Positions 23,652-35,323 are shown, counted from the first letter of the stretch. The stretch is 41,831 bases of DNA from Perkinsus olseni (GCA_013115125.1 JABANN010000294.1:1-41831); one strand, 5' to 3'. Numbers and translations: made by a program. The notes: generated from the sequence alone by a model not told the origin.

Positions 23652-26147
23652 ATGGCGGATAATTTTCGAGCAAGCGAGATCACTTTTCTGCAACAGCAGA
23701 ATGCAGCGGTGAGTTCGCACCACCATACCCCTGCTGACCGGCTGGGTTTGTTCATAATCGTCAATAGATATTTGAGAGAATGGAACGGTGTGAGGGAGAG
23801 AGGGATGAAGCATTAGTTCTGGTGCGGAGTTGGAAGGACAGGCGGGCCGAGTTCGAGAGAAGTGAGGATACAACGGAGGTTGCTATTGTACGCAGATATT
23901 TGCTGCTGGTGCCATGTAGCGTCCCGCGCCCGTTCGCGTCAACGCCTTTCTTGAGGATCTCTGCGCACCATTCTCGGTATTGCGACGTGGCCGGATAATG
24001 TTTTTACTCGTTAATTTTCGGTGGGAAATTTTATGTTTTTCCATCCTCTTTTGCCGGCTGATAGATTTCGAGCTGACGAAGAACAACTTGAAGGCGGTTA
24101 ATGAGATCATCAACAATAACTCCTCTGAGATGTCCCTGAAGGTCGAGCATCTTGCCCAAATGGCTAAGCAGAATCAGGTGTGCTCTTTTCACACCCGACG
24201 CTTTTGATGCTGTTGGCGCCGTTAGGGTCTGCTTACTGTTTTGGAACAGCTTGAGAGCTCCAAGCGGGAGATCGAGGAAGGGGAGCGGACGAGGAAGGAG
24301 AACATGGTTAGACTGGCTGTGGTAGGAGGGCCGTGCGAAGGATACCCTGCATCGGAATATTTCACGCAGATAGAAAGGGATTTTAAATCGGCTAAAGAGG
24401 AGGCGGGCGAACGGGTTCGGAATGCCAAGGTGGGCGGTCTCTTCCTCCCCAGGGCCTTCGTGGTCACGCTTACCGCAGGCACAGCTGGCCACGTTAAAAG
24501 GACGACTACGAAATGAAAGCGATAAGGGAAATCAGAAGAGGTTAGGGCGAGGAGTTTTGGTGCGCCCATGCTGTTGTTGGAGGTCAGGACGGAACTGATG
24601 AATTTGGAGGCTCGCGTGAGGGTCGATATCGAAGCCTTGGAGCAGGCAGTGCAAGTGGTGAAGCAGAAGAATCTGGAGTACGTCACGAGGTAGGGGCGGA
24701 GTTGTAATGCCCTTGATGATGGTACGAACGCAGATGCAATCGTGATGACCAAGCACACTCAGCGTTGGAGAGTGAGAGGGTGCAGCTACAGCGGGAATTG
24801 GATGAACTCAGAGAACTCCGGGCTGCCAAGCAGAGGGAGGTTGGTCCCCTCCCATCATTCTCGTCCGAGTTCGAGCTGTCAGTTGCAAGGAGAGCAGGAG
24901 AACAGGGATGAATTTGGCCGTAGCAAAGCGGTATTGATGAAGGAGATTGACCAAGAGGTACCCAGCACATCAGTGGGTGGGCTTGGAATCATTGCCTATC
25001 AGGAATCATTGCTGTTGTCACGGAAGAGTGCCTCGGCCTTTGCTGAGACGACGAACGAGCAACTGCAACAGTCCATGCGGGCGCAGGATAGGAATATACG
25101 AGAGGTAATGGCAGGGGTAATTTCGTGGCGCGCGGGAACGGCTCTCGGCTCAGGCTGCTGACAAGACCTATGCTTTGATGGATTCCCTACGAGCTGAGAA
25201 CGTGAGACGACACGCAACGGGGACGGCGGATAGGGGCAGTCTTGTCAGGTCGAATACAAGAAAGCCGAGTCAGAAGATACTTCGCAGGAGAAGAGAGTTC
25301 GAAACTTGGAAAAAACTTGCCAGAATCATACCGCTAAGATCAACATGGAAATATCCGCTAGGGAAGCTGCCGAGGCTGAGACGAAGTAATATAGTGTGGC
25401 TTTGAGTTCTGGTGAGAGACGCTTTGAGGTAGGGTGAAGAATACCGAGGCTGGCGGGATTAAGAGAAAAAATAAGAAGTTCGAGGAATGCATCGCGGAGG
25501 CTCAGAAGCAAGCGGAGAAGAAGCAGAAGGAGATAAAGGGTTTGCTGGCAGAGGTCAATGCGATACAGGCTAAGGTGGAGCGGTAGGGGTCTGAGTGGCA
25601 GGAGGCCTCCGCTCAGAATGCTTCGCTGTCGAGTCGGATCGATGCGGGAGAGGAAGAAATCAATGCTTCTAGAGGTTCGGAACTCGCCGTGGAAGTACCG
25701 GAGATTTTTGAGTTGTTAGGGGAGCTCGGCAGCCTTGAGGACTCCTGCAAAGAGCTCACGGAATCCTGTTCGGATCTTCGGACTCGGATATCGATGGCGA
25801 ATGCAGCTAACGGTCAGCATAGGGCCAAGGTCCAGGTGAGGGGTGGCATGAAGGTCAGGAGTTGCCAGTGGTGTGGTATCAGCAACTGAAGAATGAGCTG
25901 GCCTTCATTCGACGGGAGGATGGGCTGGATGAGAGTGGCAGGCAGCGGCCCATATTAATACATAGTAACGACAGTACGCTGGTGGATAAGCTGCAGGTGG
26001 GTCGTGTGCGGGAAACGTACCTGGTGGGACGTGGGAGCAGCACTGCATGATGTGGCTCTGGTCAAGAGGAGTACTTTTGGAAGCGGTGGTAGAAGTGATG
26101 GAAGCCTCAAGCGCGACCAGATGTCACCATTCTTGATTACGGCATAG
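23652..26147 (+). CDS. Coiled-coil protein, unknown function
   Basis: Multi-exon gene; coordinates are outer limits. The ATG at 23652 begins MADNFRASEITFLQQQNAA, followed after a 60-nt intron by IFERMERCEGERDEALVLV. Later exons are almost wholly charged heptad-like helix: LTKNNLKAVNEIINNNSSEM, LEQLESSKREIEEGERTRKE, SLEVEHLAQ-like segments, LQRELDELRELRAAKQRE and KNELAFIRREDGLDE. The likely end is SDGSLKRDQMSPFLITA with a stop at 26145-26147. A further plausible coding piece (LVVPSDGELRRALSTPVQKR) lies just beyond, ending near 26333, so the 3' end could be later. No enzymatic motif is visible. It lies upstream of a radial spoke gene on the same strand; a cytoskeletal or flagellar role is a guess. 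Confidence 0.7.
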
Positions 26148-26348
26148 ATCATGTCTCTCGGTTGACCCTGGCGGGGTCCAGGCTTCGTCATTCTGTGCGC
26201 ATCCGTGTAGCTTGAGGAGAATAGCGGCTTCTAAACCAACGCTAGTGGTACCGAGTGACGGGGAGCTTCGACGGGCTCTCTCAACTCCGGTGCAAAAGCG
26301 TTTAATCCGCCGTGGGGAGTACCCCCAGTAGACTGTTGATGCTGGCAG

Positions 26349-27663
26349 ATGAACTCGTTCCTGTATGAGGCACAGCAGCAGCGGAACCCTGTCCCTATGC
26401 TGATAGAGAAGATAGCCCAGCTGTTGGAATTACTCCATTTTGAGCAGAAGGCTGCTAACCGGTTAGAACGGCCATCACGGGCCTCGCAGAACAGCAGTCG
26501 GCAGTTACCTCGGCGACTTGGCCAAGTCGAACTCGCTGGTGGCGAATCTACGGCAGTTGAACCTAGAGTTGACGGGCAAGAAGAGCGGCATGACCTCCTT
26601 CAAGGCCCAGCTCATAGGGAGGGTAGTTCAGGTAGAGCTACCTGAACGTCATGGCTGCTGCTCACCACCAATTCCACTTGGCAGAACCAAATGGATGCAT
26701 CATCATCCACGTCGTCGTCGTCGTCATCGTCAGAGTTGGTCCTCACCGGACTGCTCATGCAGGACCGGGACCTTCGGGATGTAGGACAGCTTTGGGAGGG
26801 GGGGGCGTGCTTCCACTGGCTCGTGATGTGTATGAGGAATAGTTCCGTTCGAACTATGCGTATTGCAGTCGGCTCACGTTTCTGGGCGGCATTGCGATCG
26901 ATGCTCTCATCCGTACACTGAGCCAGCCATGATGAGTCGTCCCACCACCGAAAGAAGATCGCTGTGACGCTGTGGTCATCTCCCATGGCCAGCGGTAGCC
27001 TGGTGATGTGCACGACCCTGAGGGCCGCTGCCGTCAGGTGATGGGCTTGGTGAGAGCGTACGGTGTTGAGGATGGCATCCAGGGCTTATATCTGGACAAG
27101 AACCTCATTGACGATAATGGTGAGCTGTTCGTACATACCCTTGACGTTTTTGTGCATCCTCCACAGCGACAACCACTTTGCTGACTATCCTGCACGAGCT
27201 GCCCTATCTGAAGTACCTGGACCTGTCCGAGAATCAGCTGTCGAAGTGAGTACCCTGCCCGGGAGACGGAGCAGCAACCATTGCCTTTTCGCAGGGAGGC
27301 TCTGAATATGGTGGAGTCGCAGTTGAGGGCTATGGATGGGGTTACTCAAACCTCCCATACGGCTGGTAGAGAAAGGGTTGCCGTTGGTATCATTACTGTG
27401 GCCGATTGTTATCAGATGGTTTGCTTGAAGTCCGCTCGGGTAACCAGATAAGGCTGAAGGTGAAGATTGGAGAACAAGGGGCCTGCCGACCGGAGGCTAG
27501 TGCTAAGCTCATACAGATCATCAATACGATGGGGAAGGGTGGATCGACTGATGGTGAGGGCTGGCCACTGAGACGGGGAGGCTGCAGGCAGCATGTGTCT
27601 CACGGTGAGGTCACGTGATGTGATGACTGTCGCTTCAGGGGACCATCGTGGCCCCTTCTGCCT

Positions 27664-27696
<33 letters not shown>

Positions 27697-28328
27697 GGCT
27701 TCAGTACCATCACCCTCCCTTATTCGTCGAGGAGATTGCTGCTGCTTCTGTTCTATATAGTTTCTTACTGCTGTAGATGACGCCAACCTGAAGTCACGTG
27801 AAGTGAAAAATGAAGTGGAAGAAGTAAAGAGCCATCTTGAGAGGCCCAGCGGTGTACGGATGTCGCTTCTTGGAATCAAGGCTCACGGCGACAGCAGGCC
27901 GCCGAAAAATACGGTAGGGCACGCGAGGCTGGGAGGCGGAGAATCTTAGGTTGACTCAGGTACCTATCGGAATAGGTGGTCCTGGCGATCTGTCAGCTCT
28001 GGATCATCGAAGGGGTTCAGCGGTTTCCGAGGCCTCTTCAGCGTCCTCAGCCACCCGGCGATATGGTGGTAGAGAGAAGGGCCCGGCCTCTAGGAAAAGT
28101 AGGGGGGCATGACGGACTTGAGAGGGGACGGGCTGGGCCTTCAGACTCCTTTTCGAAGGCTGGGCGGAAGTCTTCGAGAGAGCAGCTGGCCCCGGTAGTT
28201 GAGCGAGCACCGGATCCGAAGGTGTTGGACAAGTGGCAAGCAGGTGAGGGGTTCATTGTTGTTGTCGTCGTGAATGCCTGTTGTTGTTGGTCGTAGGTAC
28301 GTATACCAAAGCCGATTCACCGGAGTGA
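26349..28328 (+). CDS. Coiled-coil and leucine-rich-repeat protein
   Basis: Multi-exon gene; outer limits given. It starts MNSFLYEAQQQRNPVPMLIE with a helical N terminus (IAQLLELLHFEQKAANR joined in frame to YLGDLAKSNSLVANLRQLNL). A serine run follows at about 26691, then leucine-rich repeats: ELVLTGLLMQDRDLRDVGQL, LTFLGGIAIDALIRTL, GLYLDKNLIDDN, LHELPYLKYLDLSENQLS. Next come GLLEVRSGNQIRLKVKIGEQ and a basic, serine-rich tail, ending WQAGTYTKADSPE after a 53-nt intron. The start could instead be the ATG at 26691, or the first exon might belong to the preceding coiled-coil gene. The repeats resemble the ribonuclease-inhibitor style found in axonemal and centriolar proteins; a flagellar role is supported only by the neighbouring RSP4/6 gene. 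Confidence 0.65.
27664..27696. repeat. (ATC)n microsatellite, 11 copies
   Basis: Perfect trinucleotide tract between two exons of the leucine-rich-repeat gene, probably intronic. Confidence 0.9.
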
Positions 28329-28699
28329 TTATGGTAATGTCATTTATTGAGCCACCATGATGATGTAGCATTGCTGACCTAGTCGTTATTGATATAACAG
28401 CCTCGTCGACGTTGCGTGTCGGTCAATCACTGTGGAGTACTCGTAGGAAAGGTTATTACTGTCTATGCTACCCGCGGTCGGCCTTGCTAATGCCAACTGG
28501 ATGGTGGACGAGATGCTCGTCTGAGCTGCTCTCTGTATTTTCTGTATCTCATTTCTGTCCTACCTGCTGCACCTTCTCTTCGGGTCTCCTTTAAAACTCC
28601 GGAGATCGGTATTGCAACCCACTGCCACAACCAAGGAGGCGTGCCTCATTACTACAATACTACGACTGGCTCCGTCGTGCAGCTCCTTCTTTCCCTTCA

Positions 28700-30780
28700 A
28701 TGGTTGTATCTTCGGCAGCTGCTGAGCAGGTAGAGGCCATCCTCGATACCAAAGATGTAGAGTGAACCCTGAGTGACAGTCGTGAGGGGTGTGTTGCAGG
28801 CCACCACCGAGAGGACGGTGAGGTCTCATCTAGCCAAGGTTATCGAAGCGATGACCATCATGCAGCCAGCTGACCCTCTGGAGGCCTTCGAGGAAATCAG
28901 TCGGGCCGTCCGAGCGCAGGCCGAGTCTTCTCCGGTAGTTCTGCTGCGCTCGGCTCCCACTCGAACCGTTGTTACTGTTGTGTCGATCAGGTAGAGGATG
29001 AACCAGAGCAGGCCCCTGTTGGAGACAGTCTCCGAGAGTTGCAAGAACTGGTCAGTCTAGAATTCCGAAGGGGCTCTACATTTTTCCGGTTGCCAGTTGA
29101 CGGTCCCTGTTGATGAGGAGGGCAATCCGAGAACGGAAGCTCCCGGCCTTGCGGACGTCGTCACTGTGCAAAGTCTCCTGAAGTAAGGGGCCAAACTTTC
29201 TAAGGGAGACTAAGTCAACGGTGCCTCAGTTCGGCTGGTATGGGGGTGCCACCAACAGAGGCGGTCATCATCGCCTGTGGACTGAGGAGGCTGGTGACGA
29301 GCACGGAAGGTGTCACCAAGGCTCGGTTCTGGGGGAAGGTACTGTCGTAGCTCGTGGGCAGCGCCGTAACGGGGGAGGAGCTCAGGTTCTCTGCAACAGC
29401 CCTGCATGCGATTACCTCATTGCCGAGGCGGAGATGGAAGGGGGCGGGGTGCCGCTGACGGAGACAGAGGAAGCAGCCGGCGCTGATGCTCCTGGGCGGC
29501 TCGGAGGGCCCAACTTCTATATGTAATTAAGTGGCGCGTGACGCTCGGAAGGGTAGTCAGACTTGGCAGGTACTTCGTGAGCACTGATAGTGGTCGGAGC
29601 TGGGAGCCGCTACCACATGTCCTCCCAGACCAGATAGCTGCGGCAAGGTTGGTGAAGAAGATCCTCACCGGCGACTTGGACGCTCCCGTCATCACCTGGC
29701 CACCATTCTCCGGTAGCTCGGCAGCGGGCTCGCTCACGTTCGCATGACAATCTGCTCAGGCCGGGAAAGGGAACTCCTCCGTGCGCAAATCGCGAGGATT
29801 ACTCACGCCACTCGGCTGGTGCCCGGCAACTACTACGCTGAGGACGAGGAATCGGGAGAGGTTCTGCCGCCTTTCGTACGCTAGGGGGATTAGGTATCCT
29901 TAGGTCGCAGCCAACCCGGAGTACAGCGGCATTAGCTCGGACTGTCGTGAGGTGGCTTCCGTCCAGGACTACTGGCGCCATGGCGTGGACTACCTCATCA
30001 ATGCAAATGGACGTGGGCCGGCTGAGTCCATGAGGAGTAGTGTGGGATGCATCATCAAGGTACCTCATGGCCTGAGGTGGCTGAGCCAGAGGATGGCGAG
30101 GAGGAGTCACCAGCGACTGTCCGACAGAGGAGAATGATGGCTCGGGAGTCTGCTAGGTATGGCCGCGCGGCAGTCCTGTTCGCATGGGGTGTTTCCTGTA
30201 GGCCGATGAATGCCAAGGTTGGTGCGGAGGAGGCAGCGTCTTGGACAACCAAGTGCCATGGAGACTGCGCACAATACGCCTCGTTTCAACAGGTGGCCGC
30301 CCGAGAGTCGGTATGGCGTGGCTAGCTGTGAGCGGCAGGTTGATGGAGCTGCGGTTAAGTCTTACGTTACCTACGGTACTGTAAGCTTGCAGTCAACGCA
30401 GTGGCCAGGGGCTGCGGTGGTGGCTGGGCAGGGCAAGCATGTGCATACGTACGATGGGCCTGTCAAGTATCATCGATGATGGCGTGGTGCTTCAGGTATA
30501 TTGGATACGGCATGAAGGCTGGTGCAGGAGGGCGGGTGGCTGGGGGGCCGGGTGAGATACGGAACACTCCCTCAGCGATACCCGAGTGCGATGATCCGAG
30601 GGAACAGCCGGTAAGAGTTTCAGAGTCTCCGATTGTCCGCTTGGGCATGTCGAACAACCGGTGACGCGGTCGGATAAGGAGTTTGCTCGAGTCACACTGG
30701 GCCTCCCCGGTGGAGCTGTCCATCCTTAGGCTGCCGCTGAGACGGAAGAAGAGGCAGTCGCTGGAGAGGGGGCTGAGTGA
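28700..30780 (+). CDS. Radial spoke head protein RSP4/6 (RSPH4A/6A)
   Basis: Structural protein of the radial spoke head, which passes signals from the central pair to dynein arms in motile flagella. Start ATG 28700: exon 1 (28700-28756) encodes MVVSSAAAEQVEAILDTKD; a 43-nt intron joins it in frame to ATTERTVRSHLAKVIEAMTI and DPLEAFEEISRAVRAQAE, the family N-terminal helix region. Conserved family pieces follow in order: GLRRLVTSTEGVTKARFWGK, DYLIAEAEME, WEPLPHVLPDQIAAARLVKK then ILTGDLDAPV, RELLRAQIARITHATRLVPG then NYYAEDEE, TQWPGAAVVAGQGK, YIGYGMKAG. It ends in an acidic tail (AETEEEAVAGEGAE) and a TGA at 30778. A single RSP4/6 gene is usual in protists; vertebrates have duplicates. It converges on the next gene. 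Very sure of family; several middle exon borders are unresolved. Confidence 0.93.
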
Positions 30781-31183
30781 TGCTTCTACATGAAAGTGTC
30801 TAGCTGTCGTTGATTTGTGGTTGCGTTGGTATAGTTATTCCCAACGATCCCTAGTGAACTATCGCGATAACAGGAGGAGCTCCCCGTGAGTGAAGTTGAC
30901 CGTAGCATCATCGCCTACAGGAACCTCCTTTGGGGACCCGGGGTCCAGGCCTCACCTGTACATAGACAATTACCAACACGATACACGTAATACGCTCTGA
31001 GGGACCATCTCGATGCCTCTACTCGATCACTCTATTCACGTCACCTATTCGAGCCTCGTTATCGTAAGACGTGTCGTTGAGGTATAATTGATTGCTGTCC
31101 GTTGGTGATGATTATCCGACTGTTCGAATACCAGGCTTTACGGTAACTCATGAACACAACAAAGACCACCAGAGTAACAGAAC
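30781..31183. other. Convergent intergenic gap, nothing recognised
   Basis: About 400 bp between two convergent stop codons; expected to hold the two 3' untranslated regions. No repeat or RNA signal noticed. Confidence 0.5.
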
Positions 31184-33375
31184 TTAACATGCGCATTTGC
31201 TATGTTTTTGCCCAACCAGGCGATTGATCTCCCGCGACAAGTAGTTTGCCTCGGCCGCGAGCATGTCGCTCATGGATCGGCGACGGCTTAACAGTCTCTG
31301 AAAGAAGGACGTACTCTCGCACAGTCGAACACGTTCATCGTTCCCACCTGGTAACGGTCCTCCTTGACCGAGAGCTCCCCGGCAGCTCGAGCTCTGAAAT
31401 CCTCTTCAAGAAATTGACGGGCGCTGCCGAACCGCTGCTGCTTGTGTCCCCACTCGATGCCCTGCCGTACAACGGTACCGTCCGATACTGACTGGTATGA
31501 ATGACTACGTGTAGGGTCGTGAGCAACTGCCTCTCCCTCGCCCGCTCCTCTTGGCGCCGAAGGGCAGACTCCTCGGATGCTAGCTGTCGCTTGAAGTGAT
31601 CCACAGACTCCTTGTCCGTCTTCCACCCCTGCATTTGTCGAGACTTGAGTGCCTTAACATGCTTCGGTATATCTAACAGTATTCTGAAGAGCTTTCAGCC
31701 ACTGCGTTGATCACAGGAGGGCGGCCAACTGTACGAGGGACTCACCTCTACCAGCCAGAGCGGCCCATCGGAGCGCCCTAGCCTGAACTAACTGTTCGGC
31801 GCTTCGCTCTCGCCGAAGAAGCTCTTCATCAGCTCTTGTGCGGAAGTCGTTCTCGAGCGCATTCGCCTACATTAGGCCTCAGGAGAAGCGGAGCAAGGTG
31901 GTGCGATTGGCTCACTCGATGCTGTGTTTTTCGCTGTCTACCATACCAGCCCTCCTGAGCTACCCGATTCACGATCGCTCTCTCCACCTTTATTCTCTCC
32001 TAATGCGGAGTGGTCTATCGAGGCAGGCGGGCGTCCTCGCCTACTTGTCTCCCAAGAGCTGAAACTTCTTTCCGATCGATCTCATTCGCCAGACGCCGCA
32101 AGGACCTCTCCTCGGCCTCTTCTTTCAAGTTCAAGCTGCGTATCTTGTAGTCGAACAACATCAGCACAGCTCAGCGGCAGCAGCGTTGGAAACTCACACT
32201 GTTCAGTCGCCTCAAGGAGCGGGATCTCTGAGCTTCCCATATCTCTGCCGGTGCCGTCGAGTAGAAAAGTGAAGGCATAATGCAAAGCAAGGTGATGCCT
32301 GCAGCACTTCAAACGTAGCAAACACACGACTCCACAGCGTCGCCATTGACCGCTCGACAGACATTGACTACAGAAACAAGCATGATTGTCTCTTCATCAG
32401 TGCCTCGAAGACTCTGGGGGAGCCGGGGCGAATTTCTGGGTACTCACGTACTCCCTCTCAAGAGTGTGATAAACAGGGAGCTCCGCTAGCTTAGCTGCGT
32501 CATCATCATCGTCTGAACGGCGATGCACTCACGTTACCCGTGCTAACCCTAACGAGTGTCTCGAGCCCCGACTACTACCTCTCCCCGCTACTGGAAGCCA
32601 CCACACCATAGAAAGGACGAATATCATGAGGAAGCTGAGGTAGTAGAGGGCGAAGGTCCTGAGACCGATGCACAACTGAGTATGCAGGGTACCACAAAGC
32701 AGTGGAAGAGCGAAGTAAGAAGCTCTCACTATTACCCTATTTCGTCCTGCTTCTGTGCGAACGACTCAAACTTCCAATACTCAGCTGGATTGACCATACT
32801 GAGGTCGTCTACTGTGTGCAGCTTCCGTCGGTTCAGTCGGCCTTTCAATGACCCCACCATGCGATGATCAGAGGGCTCAGCAGGAGGATCTCCACCGTCC
32901 GGAGGAGGCTGCAGGGGTGGCCTTGTCCGATGCCCACGCCCGGCGGAGAACCACTGAGCTCGGAGAGTGGAAACTGAGCAGGGATGGGTTCTTCTGATAC
33001 TGATACTTCTGACACTGATACTGGCGACGGTTTATCTAGGAAGGATTCAACCGGTAATGGCATCCGCAACCAGCATCAACCAGCATTACCTTGGCCCATG
33101 AAAGGTTGCGTCTGACACGACGTTACCGCTCTGCACAGTTTCCGGAGGGGAATCATTGCTTGAAGAGAAGCTGAATGGTGATGAACCCAGGGTGTCATAC
33201 CCTAACCCACTGTACTGTAGTAGCCACAAGAGGCTCGATATGATTTGAGAACGAAACACATGAAGGTGTAAGAACATCAGCAATTGGAGCATGGTAAGGA
33301 GGGTCAATTACCCATTACCTTCGCTGTCACAGCGCGCTGCCGTTGACGATCGAGTTCCTCGGCGTAACTAGGCAT
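31184..33375 (-). CDS. Coiled-coil protein with serine-rich N-terminal part
   Basis: Multi-exon gene, outer limits given. The ATG at 33375 opens MPSYAEELDRQRQRAVTAK; after an intron comes YSGLGYDTLGSSPFSFSSSN. The following exons are serine/proline-rich (FLDKPSPVSVSEVSVSEEPI), then charged helix: ADVVRLQDTQLELERRGRGE, VDHFKRQLASEESALRRQEE, FGSARQFLEEDFRARAAGEL. The last junction is clear: KEDRYQ, a 50-nt intron, then RLLSRRRSMSDMLAAEANYL to a TAA at 31184. The short basic start with Tyr-Ala-Glu-Glu-Leu and the coiled-coil body are reminiscent of centrosome or cilium proteins, but I cannot name a family. Its 3' end faces the RSP4/6 3' end about 400 bp away. Confidence 0.65.
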
Positions 33376-34208
33376 ACGACCACAACAGTATTGTGAGAGA
33401 AGAAAGCCGTCAACCAGTTTAAATAGGAATTACTCGTCAGCAACTCTCCTTTGTTGCCGTGATAGGTTCGTTTCACCATCAGGAGAGGTCGTGTAGTTTC
33501 CTCGGAGTACTACCAAAAATTGCATCAAATCAAAGGGAACATGGTAGCCTACAAATGTCATTCTCCTCCCTGCCGTTGGTCTGTGTTCCTCCCGGTCTCA
33601 GCTGATGCGCTGCTCCTGGATCAATCGCTGTGAACGGCTGGTTGTAGTGGATAGGTGTTCTGAGCAGGAACGATGCCCACGGATGCGGCTTCATCCACAT
33701 TACACTCCTTCCTTCGCCATACCACGCGGGCCCGGTACGACACTGCAACCTATGTGGTTGGGGGAGGCGTAACAATGATTCCTCATAAACTGTAGATGAA
33801 GCGACAAGATAAACTTGCGTAGACGAGAAAATGACACCCCTGGGACTTGAACCCGTGAAGATCAGACACCCATTGCGCGCCGCACAACACGCATGTGCTA
33901 AAATCAAAAACATTTTCTTTAGGAAAACAATTTCAATCCATGTTCTGCGCAGGAGTCGCTCTTTGGCACTATGCTATCACTCTGAACGCGAATTGCGGAA
34001 TGCCCACATTCAAAGGTCGATATTCCTCTGGCTGACAACATGGCCTCACCGCCGCCTAAAGGGCATTTTCCATGACTTATCATCAACCTAGTGGACTCTC
34101 CCCTCTGAACGCAAGACCCTAATCGAATGAGAAATAGTCAATTGACTATCATGACGGCCATCACAGCCTGAATATATACGTATATACTTATAAGGAGTAC
34201 ACAGAGCA
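33376..34208. other. Gap between coiled-coil gene and cysteine-repeat gene
   Basis: Expected to contain the promoter of the coiled-coil gene (start at 33375, minus strand) and the 3' flank of the cysteine-repeat gene. A tRNA-like piece lies at 33831-33885. A 127-codon frame on the minus strand crosses the tRNA-like piece and shows no motif, so I do not call it. Confidence 0.5.
33831..33885 (-). pseudogene. Partial tRNA-like sequence, possibly tRNA-Arg(TCT)-derived
   Basis: On the minus strand, GGCGCGCAATGGG resembles an A box, GTCTGATC resembles an Arg anticodon arm, and GGTTCAAGTCC at 33843-33853 is a good B box followed by GGGGTGTCA. The D arm and anticodon stem are too short to fold, and there is no 5' acceptor strand, so it is a tRNA fragment or SINE relic. 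Confidence 0.35.
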
Positions 34209-35021
34209 TTAGGGAGAAGGTGAAGTTCCTTCACACACACTCGGCCCGCAATGCTGATCTCCGTAGAGACATGTTGGAACAGTGAGCCACCACTTGCAGT
34301 AAGACTCGCTGTTATCGTCATTAGACGGGTTCTGGGAGACGCAATAATCATCGCATGCAGGGCTGTGAGCACTGTGGGTGTCAGCGGGCCCTCCAGTAGG
34401 AGCCTGGGTGCCTGTGGAACAATCGCCAACGCCGCAGGATTGGTTACCGCCCTGACAGGTAGGCTCTTCCTTCCACCACTTGCAGTATGACCCCTCGCCG
34501 TTCAAGCTGACGCAGTAGGCGTTACAGGGAGCAGACTCGTGAGGATGGGCACCAGCAGGCAGGGAGGGCGTTGGAGCGGGCGGCCAGGTCTGGGAGGTGC
34601 ACACAGTTTGATCACCACACGGCTGGTCACCACCGAGGCAAGTAGGCTTTGGGAGCCACCACTTGCAGTAAGATGCCTCGTCATTGAGACTCTGGCACAT
34701 GGTATCACAGGCTGGCTCATAGGTTCCGTCACCAGTCGAGGGGATCGGAGCAGTAGAGAGGGAAATGCTCTGGCCGCATGCTTCGAACGAGTCGCATGGC
34801 TGATCACCACCGAGACATGTCGGAGCCGCCAGCGTCGTCTTGCAGTAGGACTGCTCGCCGTTCAGCTGCTGACAAAAGGCATCACACGTCCCCTGTAACG
34901 CAGTAGGATCTGGCGTAGTGGGAGTTGGAGTCGAACTAGTAGTAGCCGTTGTACTCTCCTGGAGGAGTCGTCCATGCACTGGAAGAGACGCTAGGATGGC
35001 AATCAAGAAGGGAAGAGCCAT
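34209..35021 (-). CDS. Secreted protein with four six-cysteine SYCKWW repeats
   Basis: Single exon, 270 residues. I start at the ATG at 35021 because it opens a signal peptide (MALPFLIAILASLPVHG); upstream the frame is open but has no ATG. A Thr/Ser/Pro linker (about 24-40) follows, likely O-glycosylated. The rest is four tandem modules at residues 46-82, 105-141, 166-201 and 223-263, each with exactly six cysteines; all 24 cysteines of the mature protein lie in them. Spacing is C-x3-C-x9-C-x8-C-x6-C-x5-C in modules 1 and 2, with x4 at the end of modules 3 and 4 and a longer second spacing in module 4. Modules 2-4 share SYCKWW, P-T-C and GDQPC/GNQSC; module 1 has SYCKTT. No enzymatic residues are apparent. 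An extracellular binding or wall role is a guess. Confidence 0.88.
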   Translation of the reverse strand: MALPFLIAILASLPVHGRLLQESTTATTSSTPTPTTPDPTALQGTCDAFCQQLNGEQSYCKTTLAAPTCLGGDQPCDSFEACGQSISLSTAPIPSTGDGTYEPACDTMCQSLNDEASYCKWWLPKPTCLGGDQPCGDQTVCTSQTWPPAPTPSLPAGAHPHESAPCNAYCVSLNGEGSYCKWWKEEPTCQGGNQSCGVGDCSTGTQAPTGGPADTHSAHSPACDDYCVSQNPSNDDNSESYCKWWLTVPTCLYGDQHCGPSVCEGTSPSP

Positions 35022-35323
35022 AAAGATTATGAAGGGAAGTATAACCTGAAACTGCGGATGCCGGCTGTAAACCAATGAACTAGACTTCGACGAATAGGGT
35101 GAATGGAGCTCCTCGCGGATACGAGTAAAACGGCTGAAAGATACCCATAGGATTCGTTTTCAATGCGCACGCCCCGGTGTCCTCAACCTGTAGGTTCTTG
35201 GTTAAACCAATGACCGCGTTCGGGAACCAAACGTGACATAGAAGCACGGAACCCTGCCAATGCGGAAGGACCAAACAACTTCGAGGCATGAAACTATCAT
35301 TCAAGACACCTCATGGAACATGC

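Noticed and set aside
26691-26750. Serine run as a microsatellite rather than coding sequence
   Set aside because: The codons are mixed TCA, TCC and TCG and the frame continues into a leucine-rich-repeat segment, so coding is more likely.
32529-32729. Hydrophobic minus-strand frame resembling membrane helices
   Set aside because: It is an out-of-phase reading of serine/proline-rich exons of the coiled-coil gene at 31184-33375.
33530-33913. A 127-codon minus-strand frame
   Set aside because: It crosses the tRNA-like fragment and shows no motif or leader; probably chance.
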